Assembly: GCA_021325675.1 (NCBI GenBank)
Contig: JAJTCM010000001.1
Coordinates: forward strand, 372,001-436,000
Direction of reading: 5' to 3'
DNA: 64,000 bases
Source of the DNA: Crocinitomicaceae bacterium
GTDB taxonomy: Bacteria > Bacteroidota > Bacteroidia > Flavobacteriales_D > Crocinitomicaceae
The notes under the pieces were generated by a model. It did no database searches. It had not been told where the DNA came from and saw only the letters and a list, made by a program, of their open reading frames with translations. Positions 44,031 through 52,207 of this stretch are shown here, piece after piece. The position numbers and the translations under genes are program-made. Numbering within the stretch: the first letter of the stretch is position 1; the number at the start of each line of letters is the position of its first letter.

Positions 44031-44399
44031 ATGTTTACAGTAGACGATATTGAAACGGACGATCTAAATGAGTTGGATGACAACCTGACCGGGGAAGGTT
44101 TGCCGCAGGGGCTTCCGCATGCCACGCAGGTGCTTGTGCTCGGGATTTTGGCCGTGCTGCTGCCTTTTATCGGGTTTTTCTTTGGGATTGCAGCTTTGAT
44201 CTTACACCGTAGGAACAAGGACGTGTATGTATTCGACCGCGCGAAATATGGAAACGCATTCTGCAGGTCGCAGCTGGGCTCAGGGTTTGGGATTGCAGGG
44301 ATGGCGCTGGCTTTCATTTCCGTGATCGCCTATTACCTGTTTCGTGTTTGGCTGGGCGTGTGGATTATTCTCTGGCTTTTCGGGCTTTTTCAGAATTAA
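44031..44399 (+). CDS. Small membrane protein, unknown function
   Basis: Predicted 122-residue protein beginning MFTVDDIETDD: acidic N-terminal ~30 residues, then three hydrophobic helices (VLVLGILAVLLPFIGFFFGIAALIL, GIAGMALAFISVIAYYLF, WIILWLFGLF). An ATG at 43983 would add 16 residues, but the sequence there belongs to a dispersed repeat and a -7-like box (TATTTTTA) sits 5 nt before 44031. Resembles DUF4190-type or CCC-motif-free small bacterial membrane proteins; family not assigned. Confidence 0.65.
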   Translation: MFTVDDIETDDLNELDDNLTGEGLPQGLPHATQVLVLGILAVLLPFIGFFFGIAALILHRRNKDVYVFDRAKYGNAFCRSQLGSGFGIAGMALAFISVIAYYLFRVWLGVWIILWLFGLFQN

Positions 44400-44431
44400 T
44401 TATCACGGGGACATTTAAAGATTGAAAAATA

Positions 44432-44439
44432 TACTTTTG
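44432..44439 (+). promoter_or_regulatory. -7 box before the PhnB-like gene
   Basis: Perfect TACTTTTG, 19 nt before the ATG at 44459. Confidence 0.5.
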
Positions 44440-44458
44440 AACAATTAAATAACAAACA

Positions 44459-44869
44459 ATGGCACAATTAAATCCTTACCTTAATTTTTCAGGCAACTGC
44501 CGCCAGGCGATGACATTTTACCGCGACTGCCTTGGAGGAGAGCTTTTTATTCAAACGATAGACGAAATGCCGGAAATGGCCGTACAAATGCCGCCTGAAA
44601 TGAAAACCCAGATCCTGCATTCGATGCTGACAAACGGCGGAATTGTAATCATGGCTTCCGACCTGAACCGTTCACAGGCGATTGAAGGAAACACGATCCA
44701 GCTGTGTATCAACTGCGACAGCGAAGAACAGCTCAACGACTTTTTTGATAAGCTTGCCGCGGGAGGTAAAGTTGTTGAAAAACCGGCTCCGATGCCCTGG
44801 GGCGGAATTTATGGTGAGCTAGTTGACCGTTTCGGAAAACAATGGGTGTTTAATTATCAGCCTAAGTAA
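44459..44869 (+). CDS. PhnB/YjdN-type VOC protein
   Basis: Protein of 136 residues in the PhnB-like subgroup of the VOC superfamily. Opening LNPYLNFSGNCRQAMTFY, central GGIVIMASD and terminal WGGIYGELVDRFGKQWVFN are family hallmarks. PhnB-like proteins are probable dimers of unknown substrate, sometimes mis-annotated as methyltransferases. No operon partner. Confidence 0.9.
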   Translation: MAQLNPYLNFSGNCRQAMTFYRDCLGGELFIQTIDEMPEMAVQMPPEMKTQILHSMLTNGGIVIMASDLNRSQAIEGNTIQLCINCDSEEQLNDFFDKLAAGGKVVEKPAPMPWGGIYGELVDRFGKQWVFNYQPK

Positions 44870-44885
44870 TTGGTTAATGTGCTAA

Positions 44886-45803
44886 TTAAACCGTGATATG
44901 CCGTTCCTTTTTCTCCTGGTAAATATCGCCGATGGTGACTAAAATCCCTGTTTCCTCCACGCCGCCGAAATCCGGGTTGACAGCAGTTCCGAAAGTTTTC
45001 ATAGTGGGCGAGAGGTGCATGTAAATGTTTACCAGTGGCGGTACATTTTCCCCGTGTTCACGCACGTAGGAGTTCAGCACTTTGAAGCCGTCTTTGAAAT
45101 CCAATCCTTTCAGCTGGTTTTCAATGTAATCGCGGTCGTAATCCTGTACCAAAGGATGGTAAGGCTGCATGAGCCGGTCTTTGTCCGGGAAATAATGATG
45201 CATGAAATGAAGCAGGAAATCGCGGGCTTCCGTGTTGAAGCTCGGGTACATGGTCACTTTTCCAAAGAAGTATTTGATATGCGGGTTCTGGATCACGATT
45301 GCTCCCAGGCCGTCCCAGATATTGTCGAGGGCAAAGAGTCCCTTGCGCGGGTTAACGCTCGGCTGGAAATTCGGCTGTACCCAGCTGCGTCCTAGTTCAA
45401 TTGTATCCGGAAGGTATTCTGTCACAAAGCGCTCCGAAAAATCAAAATAGTGGCTCGTTGACAGGTGGATTTCACCCGTAGCTTTATCGATCGCCTTTTC
45501 ACAGAGAATATAGCGGTAGCCGCCAACAATTTCTTCATCCTCCGGTGACCAGACAATCAGCTGATCGTAGCAAATTTCATCCGTGTCAAATTCGTCGAGG
45601 TCGCAGTCAAGCCCCGTTCCACCGCCCGAAGCCCGGAAAGTTACTTCCCGCAAACGGCCGATTTCACGTAAGGTATGGGGTGCGTTGTGTGCATTGATGC
45701 TGTAGATTTCGTTATCGCCTTTACGTGTTTTTCGTAAAAAACGCTCCGAAGTCAATTCGCTCTTGATCAGTTCTTTGGATATAGGTTCAATGATGTTTTG
45801 CAT
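44886..45803 (-). CDS. glsB: GNAT-type N-acyltransferase, probable GlsB (glycine-lipid synthesis)
   Basis: Protein of 305 residues of the acyl-ACP N-acyltransferase/OlsB-like GNAT group, often annotated as hemolysin. Seen: LREVTFRASGGGTGLDCDLDE (about 51-71), DQLIVWSPEDEEIVGGYRY, ELGRSWVQPNFQP (Arg-rich catalytic region) and GKVTMYPSFN. In Bacteroides GlsB N-acylates glycine, and adjacent GlsA adds the second acyl chain to give glycine lipids. Here the O-acyltransferase gene is directly upstream (31 nt). The substrate could also be another amino acid (ornithine or serine-glycine, as in flavolipin). Confidence 0.72.
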   Translation of the reverse strand: MQNIIEPISKELIKSELTSERFLRKTRKGDNEIYSINAHNAPHTLREIGRLREVTFRASGGGTGLDCDLDEFDTDEICYDQLIVWSPEDEEIVGGYRYILCEKAIDKATGEIHLSTSHYFDFSERFVTEYLPDTIELGRSWVQPNFQPSVNPRKGLFALDNIWDGLGAIVIQNPHIKYFFGKVTMYPSFNTEARDFLLHFMHHYFPDKDRLMQPYHPLVQDYDRDYIENQLKGLDFKDGFKVLNSYVREHGENVPPLVNIYMHLSPTMKTFGTAVNPDFGGVEETGILVTIGDIYQEKKERHITV

Positions 45804-45834
45804 AAAAGAGTTTCAGGATGTGCTTCTAAAGATA

Positions 45835-46653
45835 CTATTTATTTTCAAGCTGGTACAGGCGGTTGCGGATTTCCATGGCCCATTCGCGGTGATTTTTTGA
45901 TTCGTCGATCTCTTCCGGCATAATCGGCTTGCCAATCACAAAACGGATCGTGCGGTTGCGCTGCTTGAACATTTCGTTGGAAAGATAGAGCATCTCAATA
46001 TTGGCCTTGATCCCCAGGAAAGTCCGGAAATTCGCCAGGCGGTAAAAGAAGTTCGAAAGCTTTCCGTCAATATAAATAGGAATAATCGGAATATCGGATT
46101 TTTTGGAAAGGGTGACAAAAGTTTTTTTCCATTCCAGGTCGCGCACCTGCCCGTTTATTTTACGGCTCACAAGCCCGGAGGGGAAGATGCAGACCAACTG
46201 TCCGGAAGCAAACAATTCGTCGATTTTCTGGTAAGTTCCTTCCGTGTTTTTACCGTGCTTGTTCACACCTTCAAAAAGCTCTTTCAGGGGTTCAATCTGC
46301 AGTAAGAGGTCGTTGACAATGTATTTGATGTCACGGCGATAATCCCGTAAAGCTGAAACGAGCGCCATGGCGTCCATTCCTCCGAGCGGGTGGTTCATCG
46401 CGAGTGTTGCGCCGCCGGTTTTCGGGATGTTTTCCAGGCCTGTAAGCTCGATTTTAATGTTGAAATAGTCGATCACCGCCGTGCAAAATTCCTGGTTCTT
46501 TTCGTTTGGATGGGCTTCCAGGAAAGCGTTGATTTCATCCTGGTGTAAAATCCGCTCCAGGTACCGCAAAATAAAGCCGGGGAGCCATTTCAGCAACCTT
46601 GGGTTTTTGCTGCCGATCAGCCGCCTGATGTCAATAAATTTTTTGTTTTCCAT
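45835..46653 (-). CDS. glsA: PlsC-like O-acyltransferase, probable GlsA
   Basis: Protein of 272 residues with the PlsC/LPLAT fold. The acyltransferase motif is NHPLGGMD (about 91-98), one residue longer than the canonical HX4D spacing; motif III region FPSGLVSRK is present. Start ATG 46653 is used, because the TTG at 46671 lies within the -7 box TAAATTTG. It is followed by the GNAT gene, the order seen for glsA/glsB-type pairs. Expected to acylate the hydroxyl of an N-(3-hydroxyacyl) amino acid; membrane-associated. Confidence 0.72.
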   Translation of the reverse strand: MENKKFIDIRRLIGSKNPRLLKWLPGFILRYLERILHQDEINAFLEAHPNEKNQEFCTAVIDYFNIKIELTGLENIPKTGGATLAMNHPLGGMDAMALVSALRDYRRDIKYIVNDLLLQIEPLKELFEGVNKHGKNTEGTYQKIDELFASGQLVCIFPSGLVSRKINGQVRDLEWKKTFVTLSKKSDIPIIPIYIDGKLSNFFYRLANFRTFLGIKANIEMLYLSNEMFKQRNRTIRFVIGKPIMPEEIDESKNHREWAMEIRNRLYQLENK

Positions 46654-46668
46654 ATACTGAAATCTGTG

Positions 46669-46676
46669 CAAATTTA
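46669..46676 (-). promoter_or_regulatory. -7 box of the glsA-glsB pair
   Basis: Perfect TAAATTTG on the minus strand, 15 nt before the ATG at 46653. Confidence 0.55.
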
Positions 46677-46681
46677 ATTAG

Positions 46682-46832
46682 AAAGGGAATAGAATGGAGA
46701 ATGAAGGATGAAAAATGGAGAATTTTCGTAATTCATAGATGGTTAATAATCTAACAATCCTCAAAAAAAAAACAGGAATCCAAGAATCCAGCATCTTCCA
46801 TCCCATTTTCAACTCTCAATTTTTATTTTTTC
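46682..46832. repeat. ATGGAGAAT-word repeat with mirrored half
   Basis: AATAGAATGGAGAATGAAGGATGAAAAATGGAGAATT on the left (46689-46725) and CCATCCCATTTTCAACTCTCAATT on the right (46798-46821) are approximate complements. In between is a TAATCTAACAATCC word also seen at 30471. Divergent gap. Confidence 0.5.
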
Positions 46833-46844
46833 ACTCTTTAATAG

Positions 46845-46852
46845 TACATTTG
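46845..46852 (+). promoter_or_regulatory. -7 box of the barrel protein gene
   Basis: Perfect TACATTTG, 17 nt before the ATG at 46870. Confidence 0.5.
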
Positions 46853-46869
46853 CACCAAACATCGCTAAA

Positions 46870-47709
46870 ATGAACCTAAAAATTGCAATTGTTCTGACAA
46901 ATTGCATGCTATTCACGCATATATATTCTCAGGAAAAAAATCCGGTTCCGGAAAACACCGCTAAGTCCCGCAAGGGCAGTTTTTACGTATGTTGGGGCTA
47001 CAACAGGAGCTGGTATACGCAATCTGATATTACGTTTACGGGAGATAAATACAACTTTTTATTGGAGGATGTCTCTGCCAAGGACCGCCAGTCGCCGTTT
47101 AGTTTCAAAACTTATTTCAAGCCCAACAACATTACGATTCCGCAGTATAATTTGCGGATAGGCTATTTCATCAACGACCGTTACAGCATTTCGATCGGTG
47201 CAGACCACATGAAATATGTCATGGTGAGCAACCAGGTAGTGAAAATGAGCGGTGAAATAGAGGGCTCGGGTACAGTTTACGATGGTACTTACCGCGGCGA
47301 TGATTTCCGGGTGAAGCCGGATTTCCTGCTCTTTGAGCATACCGACGGACTGAACTATGAAAACATTGAGCTGCGCCGCTACCTGGATTTTTTCAAACGG
47401 GAAAAGCTCACGTTTTCAGCCATTGGAGGAGTTGGGATTGGCGTTTTGGTTCCGCGGACGAATACTACGCTGCTGAACTACAAGCGTTACGATGAATTTC
47501 ACGTGGCCGGTTTCGGTCTTTCAGGCGTTGTCGGGCTGAATTTTGAGTTCTTTAACCATTTCTTCTTCACCAGCGAAGCTAAATTCGGGTTTATTGATAT
47601 GCCGGATATCCGCACAACAGAATTTAAAAACGACCGCGCCAAGCAGAGCTTTGATTTCCTGCAGGTGAATGGAGTTCTTGGCGCAAGGTTTGGGGGGAAA
47701 CGGAAATAA
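46870..47709 (+). CDS. Outer-membrane beta-barrel protein
   Basis: Protein of 279 residues with a signal peptide (1-20, ending IYSQ) and amphipathic strands throughout (NLRIGYFINDRYSISIGADHM, GLSGVVGLNFEFFNHFFFTSEAKFGF), a pattern typical of outer-membrane barrels. The C terminus ends with GVLGARFGGKRK, a basic extension after the last strand. Ligand unknown. Transcribed alone. Confidence 0.75.
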   Translation: MNLKIAIVLTNCMLFTHIYSQEKNPVPENTAKSRKGSFYVCWGYNRSWYTQSDITFTGDKYNFLLEDVSAKDRQSPFSFKTYFKPNNITIPQYNLRIGYFINDRYSISIGADHMKYVMVSNQVVKMSGEIEGSGTVYDGTYRGDDFRVKPDFLLFEHTDGLNYENIELRRYLDFFKREKLTFSAIGGVGIGVLVPRTNTTLLNYKRYDEFHVAGFGLSGVVGLNFEFFNHFFFTSEAKFGFIDMPDIRTTEFKNDRAKQSFDFLQVNGVLGARFGGKRK

Positions 47710-47828
47710 TGGTTTGATGTGCTGATACTTTAATATGCTAATGGGGGATAATCATTTTACCATAATTAACCACCGCAAAGCAGCCAGTCAGTGAATTAGC
47801 ATATTGGCACATTAACTAAATTAGCATT
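47708..47828. repeat. TTAATATGCTAAT-word repeat with inverted arms
   Basis: Left copy 47732-47742 and right copy 47795-47805 are perfect 11 bp inverted repeats. TGTGCTGATACTTTAATATGCTAAT on the left and ATTAGCATATTGGCACATTAAC on the right are members of the TGCTAAT family. Gap between two plus-strand genes. Confidence 0.6.
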
Positions 47829-47897
47829 ATAGAAAATTCATCATTCCCTGAAAATCGCCGTTTATCTAAATTTTAGCACAAATATCATTTCTCTTCT

Positions 47898-47905
47898 TAT
47901 TTTTG
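47898..47905 (+). promoter_or_regulatory. -7 box 4 nt before the DUF6702 gene
   Basis: Perfect TATTTTTG followed by CTCC and the ATG at 47910. Confidence 0.5.
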
Positions 47906-47909
47906 CTCC

Positions 47910-48416
47910 ATGTATAAAGTGATTATTTTACTTTTTACCCTTTTTTCGGGCACTTCTTCCTTTGCGCACCAGTATTATTTTGGTTTTGCAGAAGTAGAGT
48001 ATAACCGCATGGATGAGCAATTGCAGGGCACGATCATTCTTTCTGCCCACGATCTCGAAGACGCCTTATTGAAAAGAAAAGTCATTTCGTCGAAGTTCGA
48101 TAAGATGGGGCATGACATTGCCACAATTGAAGCGCTGGCGAATGAAATATTTCAAAATTTTAAGTGTTACCACAAAGGCCGGGAAATCGCTTTGCAGGGA
48201 CTCGATTTTTTCCTGACGCGCAACGGCTTAATCGAAATTTATTTCAAAAGTGAAGTTTTTGTGCTGGAAGATGCACTGGAATTTGAGTTCAGCTCCCTGA
48301 TGGAAGAATTTCCGGAACAGCAAAATAAAATTACCTTTATCCTCGAAGGCAACAAGCAAACTGCCGTCTTTTTGCAGGATAAACGGCGCAACAGCCTTGA
48401 AATCAAAAGCGAATAG
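47910..48416 (+). CDS. DUF6702-family secreted protein
   Basis: Protein of 168 residues with a signal peptide (1-19, ending SFA|H). The mature part begins HQYYFGFAEVEYNRMDEQLQGTI and has the beta-rich pattern of DUF6702, a Bacteroidota family often encoded beside M1 peptidases, as here (18 nt gap). Probable periplasmic or outer-membrane factor acting with the peptidase; mechanism unknown. Confidence 0.72.
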   Translation: MYKVIILLFTLFSGTSSFAHQYYFGFAEVEYNRMDEQLQGTIILSAHDLEDALLKRKVISSKFDKMGHDIATIEALANEIFQNFKCYHKGREIALQGLDFFLTRNGLIEIYFKSEVFVLEDALEFEFSSLMEEFPEQQNKITFILEGNKQTAVFLQDKRRNSLEIKSE

Positions 48417-48434
48417 GAAAACCCAAAAAAAACT

Positions 48435-50741
48435 ATGAAAACAAACTACATGAACACGATTTTAACTTTAACCCTTCTGCTGGCGGCAGGCATGGTCCAG
48501 GCGCAGAGCAAATTTGCACAGCTTGAATGGGAATTGCCGACACCGAATGAATACCGTAACGCTTCCGGCGGACCGGGGCATGCATATTACCAGCAAAAAG
48601 CGGATTACAAGATTGCAATTACGCTCGATGATGCCAAACAGCAAATCAAAGGGGAGGAAACGATTACCTATACCAACAATTCACCCGATAACCTTGAGTT
48701 TTTGTGGCTGCAGCTGGATCAGAACATTTATGCCGAAAATTCGGATTCCAAGCTGATTGAGGTGGAAAAAATGGAAGATTTCCGCAGTGTGGGTGACGTG
48801 AAACGCAAATTCTTCAATTTCGACGGCGGTTTTAAAATCGAATCCGTGAAGTCATCTAGCGACCAGAATTTGCAGTACTTCATCAACAAAACGATGATGC
48901 GCATCAACCTGGAGAAGCCGCTGGGCCCGAAACAAAGCATTTCGTTTAAGATCAAGTGGTGGTACAACATTAACGACCGCGCGAAAGTGGGCGGGCGTTC
49001 CGGTTTGGAATATTTCGAAGAAGACAAAAATTACCTCTATACAATTGCCCAGTTTTTCCCGAGAATGTGTGTTTACAACGATGTGGAAGGCTGGCAGAAC
49101 AAGCAGTTTCTCGGAGCGGGCGAATTTACGCTGCCTTTTGGTGACTATGATGTGAGCATTACCGTTCCGGACGATCATATTGTCGGGGCTACAGGAGAAT
49201 TGCAAAATGCAGGCGATGTGCTGACTTCCGAGCAGCGCAGCCGGTTCAAATCAGCGTATACGGCTACGGAGCCCGTTCAGATTGTGACACAAAAAGAAGC
49301 GGAAGAAAACGAAAAAGAAGGAAGCAGCAAAAACAAGACCTGGAGGTTCAAAGCGACTAACGTGCGTGATTTTGCCTTTGCTTCTTCCCGTAAATTCATG
49401 TGGGACGCAATGGGTGTGAAAATTGCCGGAAAAACCGTGCTCGCCATGTCTTACTTCCCGAAAGAAGGTAACCCGCTGTGGGACCGCTATTCAACGAAGC
49501 TTGTGGCGCACACGGTAAAAACGTATTCAAAATATACAGTTGATTATCCTTACCCGGTAGCGATTTCAGTGCACACGAACCGCATTGGAATGGAATACCC
49601 GATGATTTGCTTCAACGGCGGCCGCCCTGAAAAAGACGGTACCTATTCCGAAGAAACGAAATACGGCATGTGGGGCGTGATTATTCACGAAGTTGGCCAC
49701 AACTTTTTCCCGATGATCATCAATTCCGACGAACGTCAGTGGTCCTGGATGGACGAAGGCCTCAATACCTTTGTGCAGTACCTCACTGAACAGGAGTGGG
49801 AGCGCGGCTATCCTTCACGTCGCGGGCCGGCGCCTTATATTACGGATTACATGCGCGGCGATAAAAAATACATTTCACCGATCATGACCAATTCCGAGTC
49901 GATCTACCAGTTCGGGAACAATGCTTACGGAAAACCGGCAACGGCGCTCAACATCCTGCGCGAAACGATCATGGGGCGCGAATTATTCGATTATGCTTTC
50001 AAAATGTACTGTGAGCGCTGGAAATTCAAGCATCCGACACCGGCCGATCTGTTCCGCACGATGGAAGATGCTTCGGCAGTTGATTTGGATTGGTTCTGGA
50101 GAGGCTGGTTCTTCTCAACGGATTTCGTGGATATTTCCCTGGATGAAGTGAACCATTTTCAGCTGAATACGCAGGACCCAACTGTTGAAAAAGAGATCAA
50201 GCGTTTGGAAGAACAGGAAAGGTCACAGTTTATCGGCGATATCCGCAACAAGACAATGATCGCGCAAACGGTGAATGAAAAAGATCCGCTGATTGACGAT
50301 TTTTATGCGAAACGCGATAAATACAAAGCAGATACGCTTGACAAAATGCAGTACCAGGAAACCTGGAAAAAAATGTCGGCCGAAGAACAGGCGCTGATCA
50401 AAGCGAATAAGCATTTCTACGAGCTGAAGTTCACCAACAAAGGCGGTTTGGTTTCCCCGGTGATTATCCAGGCGAACTTCGCGGACGGAACTTCACAGGT
50501 GACTTACGTTCCCGCTGAAATCTGGCGCAAGGAGGAAGTGAATGTTTCCAAAGTGATGATTTACGAAAAAGAAGTGAAAAACTTCCAGATCGATCCTTTT
50601 CTCGAGACGGCTGACTGTGACGTGGACAACAATGCCTGGCCGCAAAAATCCCAGCCAACGCGTTACCAGCTCTTCCAGCAAAAAGGCAGCGGTGAAAACC
50701 CGATGCAGCGCGCGAAGCGGATTGAGGAAATGAAAAAGTAA
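48435..50741 (+). CDS. M1-family zinc metallopeptidase, secreted
   Basis: Aminopeptidase-like enzyme of 768 residues with a signal peptide (1-23, ending VQA|Q). Zinc site H418-E419-x-x-H422 (IIHEVGHNF) and E441 in WMDEGLNTF. The substrate-recognition GAMEN region reads RIGMEYPMI. The ~200-residue C-terminal part is helical and lysine-rich. The gene follows the DUF6702 gene and is probably co-transcribed. Periplasmic or outer-membrane peptide degradation is expected. Confidence 0.93.
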   Translation: MKTNYMNTILTLTLLLAAGMVQAQSKFAQLEWELPTPNEYRNASGGPGHAYYQQKADYKIAITLDDAKQQIKGEETITYTNNSPDNLEFLWLQLDQNIYAENSDSKLIEVEKMEDFRSVGDVKRKFFNFDGGFKIESVKSSSDQNLQYFINKTMMRINLEKPLGPKQSISFKIKWWYNINDRAKVGGRSGLEYFEEDKNYLYTIAQFFPRMCVYNDVEGWQNKQFLGAGEFTLPFGDYDVSITVPDDHIVGATGELQNAGDVLTSEQRSRFKSAYTATEPVQIVTQKEAEENEKEGSSKNKTWRFKATNVRDFAFASSRKFMWDAMGVKIAGKTVLAMSYFPKEGNPLWDRYSTKLVAHTVKTYSKYTVDYPYPVAISVHTNRIGMEYPMICFNGGRPEKDGTYSEETKYGMWGVIIHEVGHNFFPMIINSDERQWSWMDEGLNTFVQYLTEQEWERGYPSRRGPAPYITDYMRGDKKYISPIMTNSESIYQFGNNAYGKPATALNILRETIMGRELFDYAFKMYCERWKFKHPTPADLFRTMEDASAVDLDWFWRGWFFSTDFVDISLDEVNHFQLNTQDPTVEKEIKRLEEQERSQFIGDIRNKTMIAQTVNEKDPLIDDFYAKRDKYKADTLDKMQYQETWKKMSAEEQALIKANKHFYELKFTNKGGLVSPVIIQANFADGTSQVTYVPAEIWRKEEVNVSKVMIYEKEVKNFQIDPFLETADCDVDNNAWPQKSQPTRYQLFQQKGSGENPMQRAKRIEEMKK

Positions 50742-50744
50742 TTC

Positions 50745-50830
50745 TAAATTGCTAATAAAATAATACGCTAATGTGCTAATTGGGTTCAGATCTAATTAGC
50801 ACATTTGCGTATTATCACATTAATAAGTTT
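50745..50830. repeat. TGCTAAT-word repeat forming a 22 bp hairpin
   Basis: Arms 50760-50781 and 50794-50815 are complementary over 22 bp with one mismatch around a 12 nt loop. It can end the M1 operon. Other TGCTAAT-word copies at 47708 and 51472. Confidence 0.75.
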
Positions 50831-50862
50831 TCAACAATCCCCGCAAATACGCGTACTTTCAT

Positions 50863-50870
50863 TAATTTTG
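50863..50870 (+). promoter_or_regulatory. -7 box of the DUF4494 gene
   Basis: Perfect TAATTTTG, 19 nt before the ATG at 50890. Confidence 0.5.
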
Positions 50871-50889
50871 CAGGTCTAAAACGCATACA

Positions 50890-51477
50890 ATGAACTCTTG
50901 GTTTACAGTTAAAGTAAAATATACAAAACAGTTGGAGAACGGCACGTTCAAACGTGTTTCCGAGCCTTACCTGTTAGCAGCGATGACCTTCACGGACGCT
51001 GAAGCACGCATTTACGAAGAATTAGGTTCCGTGATCCGCGGCGAATTTGTCGTAACGAACATTGCCCGCACGGATTTCCATGATATTTTTTATTACGAAG
51101 ACAGCGACGTGTGGTACAAGTGTAAAATCACGTACGAATCACAGGATGCTGACAGTGAAAAACAAAAGAAGATTTCCCAGAATTTCCTCGTGAGCGCCCG
51201 TTCGGTAAAAGAAGCATTTGACCGTTTGCAGGAAAGCTTGTCGACCCTGATGGTTGATTTCCAGGTTCCTTCAATCATCGTTTCCCCGATTGTGGATATT
51301 TTCCCGTTCACAGAAAACATGGATAAGGAAATTTCCCGCCGCCCGATGGATGAAGCAACTGATGAAGGCCCTGTTTCCATCACCGGCAAACCGGTATTTT
51401 CAGCCCCGGGTTCCGATATCGACGATGAAGAAGAGGAGTTGGAAAGCGAAATCGAAGACGAATACTCTGAAAATTAA
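50890..51477 (+). CDS. DUF4494-family protein
   Basis: Protein of 195 residues with the DUF4494 pattern: MNSWFTVKVKYTKQ at the N terminus, LLAAMTFTDAEARIYEEL and WYKCKITYE. It is cytoplasmic, without a leader, and ends in an acidic low-complexity tail (about 175-195). The family is nearly restricted to Bacteroidota and has no established function. Monocistronic by the flanking repeats. Confidence 0.88.
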   Translation: MNSWFTVKVKYTKQLENGTFKRVSEPYLLAAMTFTDAEARIYEELGSVIRGEFVVTNIARTDFHDIFYYEDSDVWYKCKITYESQDADSEKQKKISQNFLVSARSVKEAFDRLQESLSTLMVDFQVPSIIVSPIVDIFPFTENMDKEISRRPMDEATDEGPVSITGKPVFSAPGSDIDDEEEELESEIEDEYSEN

Positions 51478-51560
51478 TATGTTAATACTTTAATGTGCTG
51501 ATATGCTAATTGTTTCATGTCAGTGGCACATTCATATATTTGTACATTAACACATTAAAT
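51472..51560. repeat. TGCTAAT-word repeat overlapping the pdxH promoter
   Basis: TTAATATGTTAATACTTTAATGTGCTGATATGCTAATT in the left half and GGCACATTCATATATTTGTACATTAACACATTAA in the right are approximate mirror images. The right half contains the pdxH -7 box, so the element is also regulatory. Confidence 0.6.
51510..51542 (+). promoter_or_regulatory. Promoter of pdxH and the M16 peptidase gene
   Basis: TTG at 51510-51512, 22 nt spacer, perfect -7 box TATATTTG at 51535-51542, inside a dispersed repeat. Confidence 0.65.
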
Positions 51561-52206
51561 GGAAGAATTCCTCGACCAGATCCGCAACGATCATCACAAT
51601 TTTGATAAAGGACAGATTTCGGATCATGTTCCCGGGGAACCTTTTGATTTTTTTCATGATTGGTACAAGCAAGCTTTTGAAAAAGGCGAGCGCGAAGCCA
51701 ACGCAATGGTTTTATCAACAGTTGACGGGGAAGGGAAACCGAGCTCACGCATTCTTTACCTGAAGGAGCTGAACACACAGGGCTTTGTGTTTTACACCAA
51801 TTACCTGAGCCGCAAGGGCAGGGAAATGAACGAAAACAAGCATGCTGCGCTTTTGTTTTTCTGGCCCGGACTGGAACGCCAGGTCCGCATTGAAGGCAAA
51901 ATCGAAAAAGTGCCGGCGGAAATGAGCGATGCTTATTTTGCGAGCCGTCCGAGGGGAAGCCAGCTCGGCGCCTGGGCTTCGTACCAGAGCCAGCAGCTGG
52001 AAAACCGTTCTGAGCTGGAAGAGCGCATTGAAAAGCTGGCAGCACAATTTCCCGCCGAAGTGCCGCGTCCCCCGCATTGGGGCGGTTACATCCTCGTCCC
52101 GGAATATTTTGAATTCTGGCAGGGAAGGCCATCGCGTTTACACGACCGCATTATTTATCAACAAGACAAAACGGGCAGGTGGGACATCCATCGCCTGAAC
52201 CCATAA
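51559..52206 (+). CDS. pdxH: Pyridoxamine 5'-phosphate oxidase
   Basis: FMN enzyme of 215 residues that oxidises PNP/PMP to pyridoxal phosphate. Seen: MVLSTVDGEGKPSSRILYLKEL (about 50-71), FYTNYLSRKGREM, FFWPGLERQVRIEG and the C-terminal PHWGGYILVPEYFEFWQGRPSRLHDR with the R...R substrate-binding residues. Monocistronic promoter; the M16 gene starts 1 nt after the stop, so they are co-transcribed. Confidence 0.97.
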   Translation: MEEFLDQIRNDHHNFDKGQISDHVPGEPFDFFHDWYKQAFEKGEREANAMVLSTVDGEGKPSSRILYLKELNTQGFVFYTNYLSRKGREMNENKHAALLFFWPGLERQVRIEGKIEKVPAEMSDAYFASRPRGSQLGAWASYQSQQLENRSELEERIEKLAAQFPAEVPRPPHWGGYILVPEYFEFWQGRPSRLHDRIIYQQDKTGRWDIHRLNP

Positions 52207-52207
52207 C

